DNA from: 66-474 sp964489055
GTDB lineage: Bacteria; Pseudomonadota; Gammaproteobacteria; Xanthomonadales; Rhodanobacteraceae
DNA length: 64,000 nucleotides
NCBI GenBank assembly: GCA_964489055.1
Contig: CAZAXF010000008.1
Location: 1-64,000 of the forward strand
Direction: 5' to 3'
The first letter of the stretch is position 1, and every line of letters begins with the position of its first letter. The notes under the pieces are model-generated. The model was not told the origin of the DNA. It ran no database searches and saw only the letters and a list, made by a program, of their open reading frames with translations. This document shows positions 54,892 through 62,945 of the stretch, in pieces. The position numbers were made by a program, and so were the translations under genes.

Positions 54892-55139
54892 GGCCGGCAG
54901 GCGGCTTGCTGTGCGGCGGGCAGTGCCCGCCCTACATTGCCCGGGCGGGTATCGCCCGCCGCGGAAGACGCGGCCGATGGCGTGCGCCCCGCGTTGTTTG
55001 CGCAGGGCGGGCACCGGCCGCCGTTGAATGCGCAACAGCTGGCGTGCGCCCTGCGTTGTCCGGGTAGGGCGGACGCTGTCCGCCGTCGGGTACCGCGTGG
55101 GTCGGGGCGGGCATGCGCTCACGCGATACACTGCCGGTC

Positions 55140-56096
55140 ATGGCTGCAGACACCCTCCCCGAACAGGCGCCGAACGACAACAAGCTGGTTGTCGCGATTT
55201 CCTCGCGCGCGCTGTTCGACTTGACCGAGTCGCATGCGTTGTTCGAGCGCGAGGGCCTGGAGGCGTATCGCGAATACCAGATCGCGCACGAGAACGACGT
55301 GCTGCAGCCTGGCGTGGCGTTTCCGGTGGTCAAGAAGCTGCTGGCGCTGAACCGGCCGCTACCGGATACGCCCTACGTCGAGGTGATCCTGCTGTCACGC
55401 AATTCCGGCGACACGGGCCTGCGCATCTTCAATTCGATCCAGCACCACGGCCTCGCCATCTCGCGCGCGGCATTCACGTCCGGCGAGGCGACCAGCGAAT
55501 ACATCGCGCCGTTCGGGGTGGACCTTTTCCTTTCCGCCAACGCCGAGAACGTGGCGCGCGCGCTGAAGTCCGGCGTGGCCGCGGCGACCATCCTGCCGTC
55601 CCAGGTGCGCGACGGCCATCCCGGCCAGCTCCGGATCGCCTTCGACGGCGATGCGGTGATCTTCAGCGATGAATCCGAACGCGTGTCGCAGGAGCAGGGC
55701 CTCGATGCGTTCCATCGCAGCGAATCCGAACACGCCGACGAGCCGCTCTCGGGCGGGCCGTTCCGCAACTTCCTGGACGCGCTGCATCGCCTGCAGGCCG
55801 CGTTCCCGGCGGAGAATTCGCCGATCCGCACCGCGCTGGTCACCGCGCGCTCGGCGCCCGCGCACAAACGCGTGATCCTGACGTTGCGCCAGTGGGGCGT
55901 GCGCATCGACGAGGCCCTGTTCCTCGGCGGCCGCGACAAGGGCCCGTTCCTGGAAGCGTTCGGTGCCGACCTGTTCTTCGACGATTCGCCGATCAACGTG
56001 GAGTCGGCACGCCGGCACGTGGCGACGGGGCATGTGCCGCATGGGGTCAGCAACACGGGACCGGGGACCGGGGACTGGGGACCAGCAAAAGCATGA
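55140..56096 (+). CDS. 5'-nucleotidase (cytosolic NT5C1-like family)
   Basis: Predicted soluble HAD-related 5'-nucleotidase of 318 residues. Conserved blocks are KLVVAISSRALFDLTESHALF, EVILLSRNSGDTGLRIFNSI, RIAFDGDAVIFSDESE and GADLFFDDSPINVESA, matching proteins annotated as cytosolic 5'-nucleotidase. The ATG at 55140 (MAADTLPEQ) is preferred; 55113 is the longer option. The normal end is near HVATGHVPHGV; the last dozen residues (NTGPGTGDWGPAKA) are read from a GGGGACC array. Confidence 0.85.
   Translation: MAADTLPEQAPNDNKLVVAISSRALFDLTESHALFEREGLEAYREYQIAHENDVLQPGVAFPVVKKLLALNRPLPDTPYVEVILLSRNSGDTGLRIFNSIQHHGLAISRAAFTSGEATSEYIAPFGVDLFLSANAENVARALKSGVAAATILPSQVRDGHPGQLRIAFDGDAVIFSDESERVSQEQGLDAFHRSESEHADEPLSGGPFRNFLDALHRLQAAFPAENSPIRTALVTARSAPAHKRVILTLRQWGVRIDEALFLGGRDKGPFLEAFGADLFFDDSPINVESARRHVATGHVPHGVSNTGPGTGDWGPAKA
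56057..56083 (+). repeat. GGGGACC heptamer array inside the 3' end of the 5'-nucleotidase gene
   Basis: About four heptamers in coding frame, gene-end orientation. It faces the GGTCCCC array at 56253. Confidence 0.85.
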
Positions 56097-56252
56097 GCTC
56101 ACGGATGCCGTCGTCGTTTTGCAGGCGTTTGCGGCTCTGCCGCGAATGACGAGAAGCATCCGGGTCGTAGTACCCGCGAATTGCCGTTGTATGGTCAATG
56201 GTTCCCGACCCGAGGTCGTTCCGGGAGAACGAAAGGGCCGCGTTTCGCGTCA

Positions 56253-56283
56253 CCGGTCCCCGGTCCCTGGTCCCCGGTCCCGG
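56253..56283 (+). repeat. GGTCCCC heptamer array before the glutaryl-CoA dehydrogenase gene
   Basis: About four heptamers in gene-start orientation. A -10-like TACAAT (56284-56289) follows at once, so the array occupies the -35 to -60 region of a possible promoter. Confidence 0.8.
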
Positions 56284-56289
56284 TACAAT
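56284..56289 (+). promoter_or_regulatory. Possible -10 box for the glutaryl-CoA dehydrogenase gene
   Basis: TACAAT directly follows the heptamer array, 31 bases before the ATG. No -35 hexamer can be recognised in the repeat. Confidence 0.4.
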
Positions 56290-56320
56290 AAGGAGCTTTC
56301 CCACGCCGTCGGACTCCACG

Positions 56321-57493
56321 ATGCCCTCCTCCCCCCTGAACCCCCTCGACCTCTACGACGTCCGCGCGCTGCTTTCCGACGAGGAACGCATGGTGCAGGA
56401 TTCGGTTGGGCGCTTTGTCGATGACAAGGTGCTTCCGATCATCGGCGAGTGCTTCGATGAGGCGCGCTTTCCGACCGAACTGATTCCGGAGATCGCCGGG
56501 CTGGGGTTGCTCGGTGCCACGATTCCCGAGGAGTACGGCGGCGCGGGGATGAATGCGGTCAGCTATGGCCTGATCTGCCAGGAAATGGAGCGCGGCGATT
56601 CCGGGCTGCGCAGTTTCGCGTCGGTGCAGTCCTCGCTGGTGATGTACCCGATCTTCACCTTCGGAAGCGAGGAACAAAAACGCGAGTACCTGCCGAAGAT
56701 GGCCACCGGCGAGATCATCGGCTGCTTCGGCCTGACCGAACCGCACGGAGGGTCCGACCCCGCCAACATGAAGACGGTCGCCAGAAAGGACGGTGACGAC
56801 TGGGTGTTGAACGGGTCCAAGATGTGGATCACCAACGGCAACCTGGCGCAGGTCGCACTGGTGTGGGCCGGGACCGACGATGGCGTGCGCGGATTCCTGG
56901 TGCCCACGGATGCCAGGGGCTTCACCGCACAGGAAATCCACAGGAAGATGAGCCTGCGCGCTTCGGTGACCTCGGGGCTGTTCCTCGATGACGTGCGCGT
57001 GCCCGCCAGTGCGATGCTGCCGGGTGTCAAGGGCCTGCGCGGTCCGCTCAGTTGCCTCGATTCGGCGCGCTACGGCATCACCTGGGGGCCGGTCGGTTCG
57101 GCCCAGGCGTGCCTGAAGGAGGTGCTGGACTACACCCAGGAACGCGTGCTGTTCGGCCGCAAGCTCGCCGCCAACCAGGCCATCCAGTTGCGTCTTGCCG
57201 ACATCGCGCGCCGCATCACCACCGCGCAGTTGCTGGCGCTGCAGCTCGGGCGCGCCAAGGATGCCGGGAAGCTGCACCCGACCCAGATCTCGCTGGCCAA
57301 GTGGAACAACGTGCGCATGGCGCTGGACGTGGCGCGCGAGTGCCGCGACATCCTTGGCGGCGCCGGCATCACCACCGAGCACGTGGCGATCCGGCACGCG
57401 CTGAACCTGGAATCGGTGGTGACCTACGAAGGCACCGAGACCGTGCATCAACTTGTGGTGGGAAAGCAGCTGACCGGAATCAACGCGTTCTAG
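56321..57493 (+). CDS. gcdH: Glutaryl-CoA dehydrogenase (acyl-CoA dehydrogenase family)
   Basis: FAD enzyme oxidising and decarboxylating glutaryl-CoA to crotonyl-CoA in lysine/tryptophan breakdown, 390 residues. Family-specific blocks are GATIPEEYGGAGMNAVSYG, ERGDSGLRSFASVQSSLVM (the arginine binds the glutaryl carboxylate), IGCFGLTEPHGGSDPANMKT and, at the end, TYEGTETVHQLVVGKQLTGI with the catalytic glutamate. The ATG at 56321 starts the family homology; upstream frame is repeat DNA. It appears to be a single-gene unit. Confidence 0.92.
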   Translation: MPSSPLNPLDLYDVRALLSDEERMVQDSVGRFVDDKVLPIIGECFDEARFPTELIPEIAGLGLLGATIPEEYGGAGMNAVSYGLICQEMERGDSGLRSFASVQSSLVMYPIFTFGSEEQKREYLPKMATGEIIGCFGLTEPHGGSDPANMKTVARKDGDDWVLNGSKMWITNGNLAQVALVWAGTDDGVRGFLVPTDARGFTAQEIHRKMSLRASVTSGLFLDDVRVPASAMLPGVKGLRGPLSCLDSARYGITWGPVGSAQACLKEVLDYTQERVLFGRKLAANQAIQLRLADIARRITTAQLLALQLGRAKDAGKLHPTQISLAKWNNVRMALDVARECRDILGGAGITTEHVAIRHALNLESVVTYEGTETVHQLVVGKQLTGINAF

Positions 57494-57629
57494 CCCGCCT
57501 CTTCGGCGGAGAGGCCGGGTGGGGACGGGCGATGGCGTCCGACAACTTCCATCCGCCCTCCCGCTTGCATGGAAAGGCGCGCAGGGCGCACATTCCCGAT
57601 GTTCGCGGACTTGCACCGAGGGACCCGAG

Positions 57630-58067
57630 ATGAAACTTCGCAACAAATGGCTCGCCGGTTTCGCGATGGTCGCAATGCTTGTCTCCGGCAACGTGCTCGC
57701 TGCCGTCAATGCCGACGAGCTGCACGTCGCGTTGACTTCGCTGCGTCTGGCGCTGGTGAAGATAGGCGTCGCCAACGCGATGCTGGCGAACCCCGTCCCG
57801 CCGGCCAGCAATGCCGAGGCGCACGTGGCGCCGGCCAACAAGCTGAGCAGCGATGAAATCAGCGCCATCCTCGTCACCAGGGGCGGCGTGATCAACGTGT
57901 ACCTGACCCCGTTGGTCGGCGTGGGCAACGGCATCGTGCAGCTGGTGCCGCGGATCGTCACCGACAAGCAGGGCAAGCGCGGCGTGACCTACACCTGCTA
58001 CAGCCCCAACATTCCCGATATCGCCGATGCGGCGCCGGGATGCACCTACCACCCGTCCGGACAGTGA
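57630..58067 (+). CDS. Small secreted protein, pilin-like C-terminus, unknown
   Basis: Protein of 145 residues with a clear signal peptide (MKLRNKWLAGFAMVAMLVSG to VLA-A). The mature part has an alternating polar/hydrophobic stretch (HVALTSLRLALVKIGVANAML), then IVQLVPRIVTDKQGKRGVTYTC and a final loop with two cysteines (YTCYSPNIPDIADAAPGC) that could form a disulfide as in pilins. I do not recognise a specific family; minor-pilin relation is only a resemblance. GAGGGACCCGAG precedes the ATG. Confidence 0.7.
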   Translation: MKLRNKWLAGFAMVAMLVSGNVLAAVNADELHVALTSLRLALVKIGVANAMLANPVPPASNAEAHVAPANKLSSDEISAILVTRGGVINVYLTPLVGVGNGIVQLVPRIVTDKQGKRGVTYTCYSPNIPDIADAAPGCTYHPSGQ

Positions 58068-58074
58068 GCCGGGC

Positions 58075-58641
58075 ATGCCGATCGCTTTGCCATCGCCGGC
58101 CCCGGTCCTGCAAACCACGCGCTTGATCCTGCGCGTGCCCGAGGCTGCGGATTTCGAGGGCTTTGCACAACTGCGCGGCGATGCCGAGGCGGCCCGCTAC
58201 ATCGGCGGCTACCAGCCACGCACCGCCGCGTGGCGGGCGTTCCTGCAGATGCCCGGCGCCTGGATGGTGCAGGGTTTCGGGATGTTTTCGGTGGTCGACC
58301 GGGAAACGGGCCAGTGGCTCGGGCAGTGCGGTCCCTGGCAACCGGAAGGCTGGCCCGGTACCGAGGTCGGCTGGGCCCTGCGCCGCTCGGCGTGGGGCAA
58401 GGGCTACGCCCGGGAAGCGGCGACCGCCGCGATCGACTGGGCGTTTGCCCAACTCGGCTGGAACGAGGTGATTCACTGCATCGACGCGGCCAACGTGCGC
58501 TCGCGTGCGCTGGCAACGCGCCTTGGTTCGCATCTGCAGCGCAGCGCACGGCTGCCGGCGCCCTTCGACGACGCGGTGGTCGACGTATGGGGCCAGACGC
58601 GCGAGCACTGGCTCGCCCACAACGCAGCGCACAGCGCCTGA
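58075..58641 (+). CDS. GNAT-family acetyltransferase (RimJ/RimL-like)
   Basis: Acetyltransferase of 188 residues. The N-terminus LQTTRLILRVPEAADFEGF and the acetyl-CoA region TEVGWALRRSAWGKGYAREA (about residues 102-121) are typical of the RimJ/RimL branch, which modifies protein N-termini or small molecules. CIDAANVRSRALATRLG follows as motif B. It starts seven bases after the preceding small secreted protein and ends just before the E1 gene, so it may be part of a short transcript. Substrate unknown. Confidence 0.86.
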   Translation: MPIALPSPAPVLQTTRLILRVPEAADFEGFAQLRGDAEAARYIGGYQPRTAAWRAFLQMPGAWMVQGFGMFSVVDRETGQWLGQCGPWQPEGWPGTEVGWALRRSAWGKGYAREAATAAIDWAFAQLGWNEVIHCIDAANVRSRALATRLGSHLQRSARLPAPFDDAVVDVWGQTREHWLAHNAAHSA

Positions 58642-58646
58642 ATTGC

Positions 58647-61001
58647 ATGCCCATGAACGTCATCAAGTCCCCCATCCCCGCCCGCCAGAAGGGTTTCAAC
58701 CGCGCCGAAATCGTCGACCAGAACTTCGCCGAATTCGTGCAGGCGTGGGACGGCAGGGCGTTGCCCGCGCCGCGCGACGACGCGCCGGTGCTGCCGGGCA
58801 GTGACCTGGACGCGCGCGGCTTCCGCGAGCTGTTCGAGTCGCAATTGATCTCGCGGCACCTGGACCTGATGGCGCGCGTGCTGCGGGTCCAGAACAAGGT
58901 CTTCTACACCATCGGGTCGTCCGGCCATGAGGGCAACGCGATGGTGGCGCGGCTGGCGCGGCATACCGATCCGGCGTTCCTGCACTACCGATCCGGCGCG
59001 TTCATGGCCGAGCGTTTCCGCAAGCTGCCGGACATGGATCCGGTGATGGATTCGGCGCTGTCGTTCGCGGCCAGCAGCGAGGATCCGGCTTCCGGCGGCC
59101 GCCACAAGGTGTGGGGCTCCAAGCCGTTGTGGGTGCTGCCGCAGACCTCGACGATCGCCTCGCACCTGCCCAAGGCGCTGGGCACCGCGGTCGCGATCGA
59201 GCAGGCCCGGCGCATCGGCCACCAACTGCCGGTTCCGGATGATTCGATCGTGATCTGCTCGTTCGGCGACGCATCCAGCAATCACGCCACCGCACAGACC
59301 GCGTTCAACGCCGCCGGCTGGACCGCCTACCAGCGGCTGCCGGCGCCGGTGCTGTTCGTGTGCGAGGACAACGGCATCGGCATTTCGGTGAAAACGCCCG
59401 CGGGCTGGATTGCGCGCAACTTCGAGGGCCGCCGCGATCTCGATTACTTCTTCGCCGACGGACTGGACCTGGCCGAAGGTTTCGCGCAGGTGCAACGCGC
59501 GCTCGAGCACTGCCGCACCACGCGCCGCCCGACCTTCCTGCACCTGAAGACCACGCGGCTGACCGGGCACGCCGGCACCGACTTCGAAATCGAATGGCGC
59601 AGTATCGAGGAACTGATGGCGCTGGAAGCGACCGACCCGCTGCTGCGTTCGGCCGCGATCGCGCTGGAGTCCGGGCTGTACACGCGCGACTCGCTGCTGG
59701 AACAGTACGAGGCGATCCGCAAGCGCTGCTTCGATGCGGCTGCAAGGGCCGACCAGCGCCCCAAGCTCGAATCGCTTGCGGCCGTGATGAAGCCACTGGC
59801 GCCGTACACCCCGAAGGCGGTCGCGGCCGAAGCCACGCGCGCCGATTTTGCCGAACGTCGGCTGACGGTATTCGGCGGCGAGGACAAGCTGCCGGAAAAC
59901 CTGCCGCCGCGGCACCTGGCGCTGGTGATCAATTCGGCGCTGCACGATCTTCTGGCCAAGTATCCTGAATCGCTGGTTTTCGGCGAGGACGTGGCCCAGA
60001 AGGGCGGCGTGTACACGGTGTCCAGGGGCCTGTACCGCGCGTTCAAGGGCGCGCGCGTGTTCAACACGTTGCTCGATGAAACCATGATCCTGGGCCTCGC
60101 ACAGGGCTATGCCAACATGGGCATGCTGCCGATTCCCGAGATCCAGTACCTGGCGTATTTCCACAACGCCTGCGACCAGATTCGCGGCGAGGCGTGCTCG
60201 CTGCAGTTCTTCTCCAACGACCAGTTCCGCAATCCGCTGCTGGTGCGCATCGCGTCGCTGGGCTACCAGAAGGGCTTCGGCGGGCACTTCCACAACGACA
60301 ATTCCATCGCCGCGCTGCGCGACATTCCGGGGCTGTTGGTCGGCTGCCCTTCGCGCGGCGACGATGCCGCGACCATGCTGCGTACGCTCGCTGCCCTGTG
60401 CCGGGTCGATGGGCGCGTGTGCGCGTTCCTGGAGCCCATCGCGCTGTACATGACCAAGGACCTGTACGAGCACGGCGACGGGCAGTGGCAGTTCGAATAT
60501 CCCGCGCCGGGCCGGGCGATGACGCTGGGCGAGGGGCGTGTCTACAACACCTCGGCGAAGGATCTGGTGATCTTCACCTTCGGCAACGGCGTGCCGATGG
60601 CGTTGCGCGCCGCGCGCGAAGTCGAGAAGCGCCACGGGTGGAAGGTGCGCGTGGTGGACCTGCGCTGGCTGGTTCCCCTGAACGATGCCTTCATCGTGGA
60701 CCAGGCGCGCTCGGCCAGACGCATCATCGTGCTGGACGAGGGCCGCAAGAGCGCCGATGTGGGCGAGGGCGTCATCACCGCGATCGTCGAAGGCGGGCTG
60801 GGCGCGACGCCGCTCAAGCGCGTGGTCGGCGCCGACACCTACACGCCGCTGGCGGGCGCGGCGCTGCTGGTGCTGCCGGGAGAGGCCGACGTGGTGGCCG
60901 CGGCCGATGCGCTGGCCGAAGCCGCGCCACGCAGCGCGAAAAAATCCACGCGCAGCAAACGCGGATCGGGCAAATCGAAAACCTCCCGGGAGGGCACATG
61001 A
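58647..61001 (+). CDS. Fused alpha-beta 2-oxoacid dehydrogenase E1 (branched-chain type)
   Basis: Thiamine-diphosphate-dependent E1 with both chains in one polypeptide of 784 residues. The alpha half (about 1-400) has YTIGSSGHEGNAMVARLA and the ThDP motif SFGDASSNHATAQTAFNAA ending in VCEDNGIG. The beta half (about 420-760) has LVFGEDVAQKGGVYTVSRGL, TMILGLAQGYANMGMLPIPE and RVVDLRWLVPLND. It resembles branched-chain 2-oxoacid dehydrogenase E1 fusions. The lysine-rich tail (KKSTRSKRGSGKSKTSR) is not part of the fold. No E2 or E3 gene is adjacent. The stop overlaps the next start (ATGA). Confidence 0.9.
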   Translation: MPMNVIKSPIPARQKGFNRAEIVDQNFAEFVQAWDGRALPAPRDDAPVLPGSDLDARGFRELFESQLISRHLDLMARVLRVQNKVFYTIGSSGHEGNAMVARLARHTDPAFLHYRSGAFMAERFRKLPDMDPVMDSALSFAASSEDPASGGRHKVWGSKPLWVLPQTSTIASHLPKALGTAVAIEQARRIGHQLPVPDDSIVICSFGDASSNHATAQTAFNAAGWTAYQRLPAPVLFVCEDNGIGISVKTPAGWIARNFEGRRDLDYFFADGLDLAEGFAQVQRALEHCRTTRRPTFLHLKTTRLTGHAGTDFEIEWRSIEELMALEATDPLLRSAAIALESGLYTRDSLLEQYEAIRKRCFDAAARADQRPKLESLAAVMKPLAPYTPKAVAAEATRADFAERRLTVFGGEDKLPENLPPRHLALVINSALHDLLAKYPESLVFGEDVAQKGGVYTVSRGLYRAFKGARVFNTLLDETMILGLAQGYANMGMLPIPEIQYLAYFHNACDQIRGEACSLQFFSNDQFRNPLLVRIASLGYQKGFGGHFHNDNSIAALRDIPGLLVGCPSRGDDAATMLRTLAALCRVDGRVCAFLEPIALYMTKDLYEHGDGQWQFEYPAPGRAMTLGEGRVYNTSAKDLVIFTFGNGVPMALRAAREVEKRHGWKVRVVDLRWLVPLNDAFIVDQARSARRIIVLDEGRKSADVGEGVITAIVEGGLGATPLKRVVGADTYTPLAGAALLVLPGEADVVAAADALAEAAPRSAKKSTRSKRGSGKSKTSREGT

Positions 61002-61558
61002 AGCCGTTGGCAGGACTGGTTGTGGTCATGGTGCTGGGCGTTGCCTGCGCCGCGTGTTCGCATTCGGAAGTTCCGGCGCAGCCGGCGCAGTCCGCATCGC
61101 CGCCGCCACCGGAGTCCGCACCGCCACCACCACCACCGGCATCGGCGATCCCGATGACGGCGCCGGCTTCCGGTGGGTCCATGGCGGACCCGGCAGCCGC
61201 ACACGCAGGTGGTCCCACGCTGTACCAGATGATGCAGCGTCCGGGCTTTGCGGGTGCCTTCGACGCCATGGACGGTGCCGCGTCGCTGCCGGCGTGGGCC
61301 AGGCACGGTGGCGTGGCCTTGCCTGTGCAACGCGTCACCGTCGACGGCCAGCCCCGCCGGCTCGCGCAGACCTGCGAGGCGCAGGGCTGCCAGACCGGCA
61401 CGTTGCTGCTGCTGATGAATCCTTCAACCCGCTCCATGCAGGGCCTGCTGGTACAGGTTTCGGGCAGCGCGGGGGCGCGCGTGCGGCAGCTCAAGTGGCT
61501 GGGCAAGCCCGATCCCGCGGCGCAGGCATTCCTGCAGAGCCGGCTTGCGCGCGATTGA
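60998..61558 (+). CDS. Ivy-type lysozyme inhibitor, predicted lipoprotein
   Basis: Protein of 186 residues with a lipobox-like VACAAC near residue 20, a proline-rich linker (PPPPESAPPPPPPAS) and an Ivy-like domain (about residues 70-186). Ivy landmarks are PAWARHGGVALPVQRVTVDG and the loop ARTCEAQGCQTG-type CEAQGC, equivalent to the active-site-blocking cysteine loop of Ivy. The end KPDPAAQAFLQSRL also fits. Such proteins protect against C-type lysozyme or restrain the cell's own lytic transglycosylases. The start overlaps the E1 stop by four bases. Confidence 0.8.
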   Translation: MKPLAGLVVVMVLGVACAACSHSEVPAQPAQSASPPPPESAPPPPPPASAIPMTAPASGGSMADPAAAHAGGPTLYQMMQRPGFAGAFDAMDGAASLPAWARHGGVALPVQRVTVDGQPRRLAQTCEAQGCQTGTLLLLMNPSTRSMQGLLVQVSGSAGARVRQLKWLGKPDPAAQAFLQSRLARD

Positions 61559-61567
61559 TGCCACGGC

Positions 61568-62860
61568 ATGAACCTGGACCGACCCGCATCAACCGCTGAT
61601 CTCGCCGCGTCGCAATCGGGCGCGGCGCCACGGGCTGCGGGCAGCCCGCGCGGGCCCACGCGCTTCGGTGTGATCGGTGCGGTCGGCTTCGTGCATGTGC
61701 TGAACGACATGATGCAGTCGGTGATCATCGCGATCTACCCGCTGTTGAAGGGCGAATTCGACCTCACGTTCTTCCAGATCGGCGCGATCACGCTGACCTT
61801 CCAGTTGACCGCCTCGCTGCTGCAGCCGGTGGTCGGCATGATCACCGACAAGCACCCGCTACCGTTTTCGCTGCCGGTCGGAATGTGCTTCACCTTGAGC
61901 GGCCTGCTGCTGCTTTCCGTTGCCCCCACGTATCCGATCCTGTTGCTGTCGGCGGCCCTGATCGGTTGCGGGTCGTCGGTGTTCCATCCGGAGTCGGCGC
62001 GGGTGGCGCGCATGGCATCGGGCGGCCGTTTCGGCATGGCCCAGTCGGTGTTCCAGATCGGTGGCAACATCGGCCAGGCCATCGGGCCGATGCTGGCGGC
62101 GGCAGTGATCCTGGCCTACGGGGTCGGTGGACGTACCCATGCGAGCTGGTTCGGGCTGCTGGCGCTGCTCGCCATCGTGATCCTGTTGCAGGTCAGCCGC
62201 TGGTACCGCGGGCACATCGACGAGCGGGTCCGCAAGCGCCTGCCGAGCGACAAGCCGCAGTTCGAGGCGCCGGTCATACGCCGCACCATCGGCGTGTTGC
62301 TGCTCTTGATGTTCTCGAAGTTCTTCTATCTGGCCAGCATCAGCAGTTACTACATGTTCTACCTGATCCATCGCTTCGGCGTTTCGAGCACCACCGCCGC
62401 GCATCTGTTGTCGGTATTCCTGTTCGCCGTGGCCGCGGGCACGCTGGTGGGTGGTCCGCTGGGCGACCGCATCGGGCGCCGGCGCGTGATCTGGTTTTCG
62501 ATCCTCGGGTGTGCCCCATTCACCCTGCTGCTGCCATACGTGGGACTGCACTGGACCGTCGCGCTCAGCGTGGTGATCGGGCTGGTGCTGGCATCCGCAT
62601 TTCCCGCGATCATCGTGTACGCGCAGGACATGCTCACGCACCGGATCGGCATGGTGTCCGGGCTGTTCTACGGCTTCAGCTTCGGCCTCGGCGGCATCGG
62701 TGCCGCGGTGCTTGGCGTGGTTGCGGACCACTTCGGCATCGTGTTCCTGTACCGGGTGTGTGCGTTCCTGCCGCTGTTGGGGTTGCTGGCCGTGTTCCTG
62801 CCGGACGTACGGCCGCCCGGGCTCGAGCCCGCAGGCGGGCACGAGGCGCCGACTTCCTGA
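61568..62860 (+). CDS. Fsr-type MFS exporter (fosmidomycin resistance family)
   Basis: MFS transporter of 430 residues with 12 helices. The block VGFVHVLNDMMQSVIIAIYPLL, followed by FDLTFFQIGAITLTFQLTASLLQPVVG and GCGSSVFHPESARVARMASGG, is characteristic of Fsr proteins, which export fosmidomycin and related compounds. The first 25 residues are polar and cytoplasmic. It begins nine bases after the lysozyme-inhibitor stop. Actual substrate is unknown. Confidence 0.9.
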   Translation: MNLDRPASTADLAASQSGAAPRAAGSPRGPTRFGVIGAVGFVHVLNDMMQSVIIAIYPLLKGEFDLTFFQIGAITLTFQLTASLLQPVVGMITDKHPLPFSLPVGMCFTLSGLLLLSVAPTYPILLLSAALIGCGSSVFHPESARVARMASGGRFGMAQSVFQIGGNIGQAIGPMLAAAVILAYGVGGRTHASWFGLLALLAIVILLQVSRWYRGHIDERVRKRLPSDKPQFEAPVIRRTIGVLLLLMFSKFFYLASISSYYMFYLIHRFGVSSTTAAHLLSVFLFAVAAGTLVGGPLGDRIGRRRVIWFSILGCAPFTLLLPYVGLHWTVALSVVIGLVLASAFPAIIVYAQDMLTHRIGMVSGLFYGFSFGLGGIGAAVLGVVADHFGIVFLYRVCAFLPLLGLLAVFLPDVRPPGLEPAGGHEAPTS

Positions 62861-62945
62861 TTCCGTCTCCCGTGACGATCGGCCTGTGCCGGGCCGTGTC
62901 GGACTGGTGTAGGCTGCGCCGGTCCGCCAGTTCGGGAGCCGCGGG

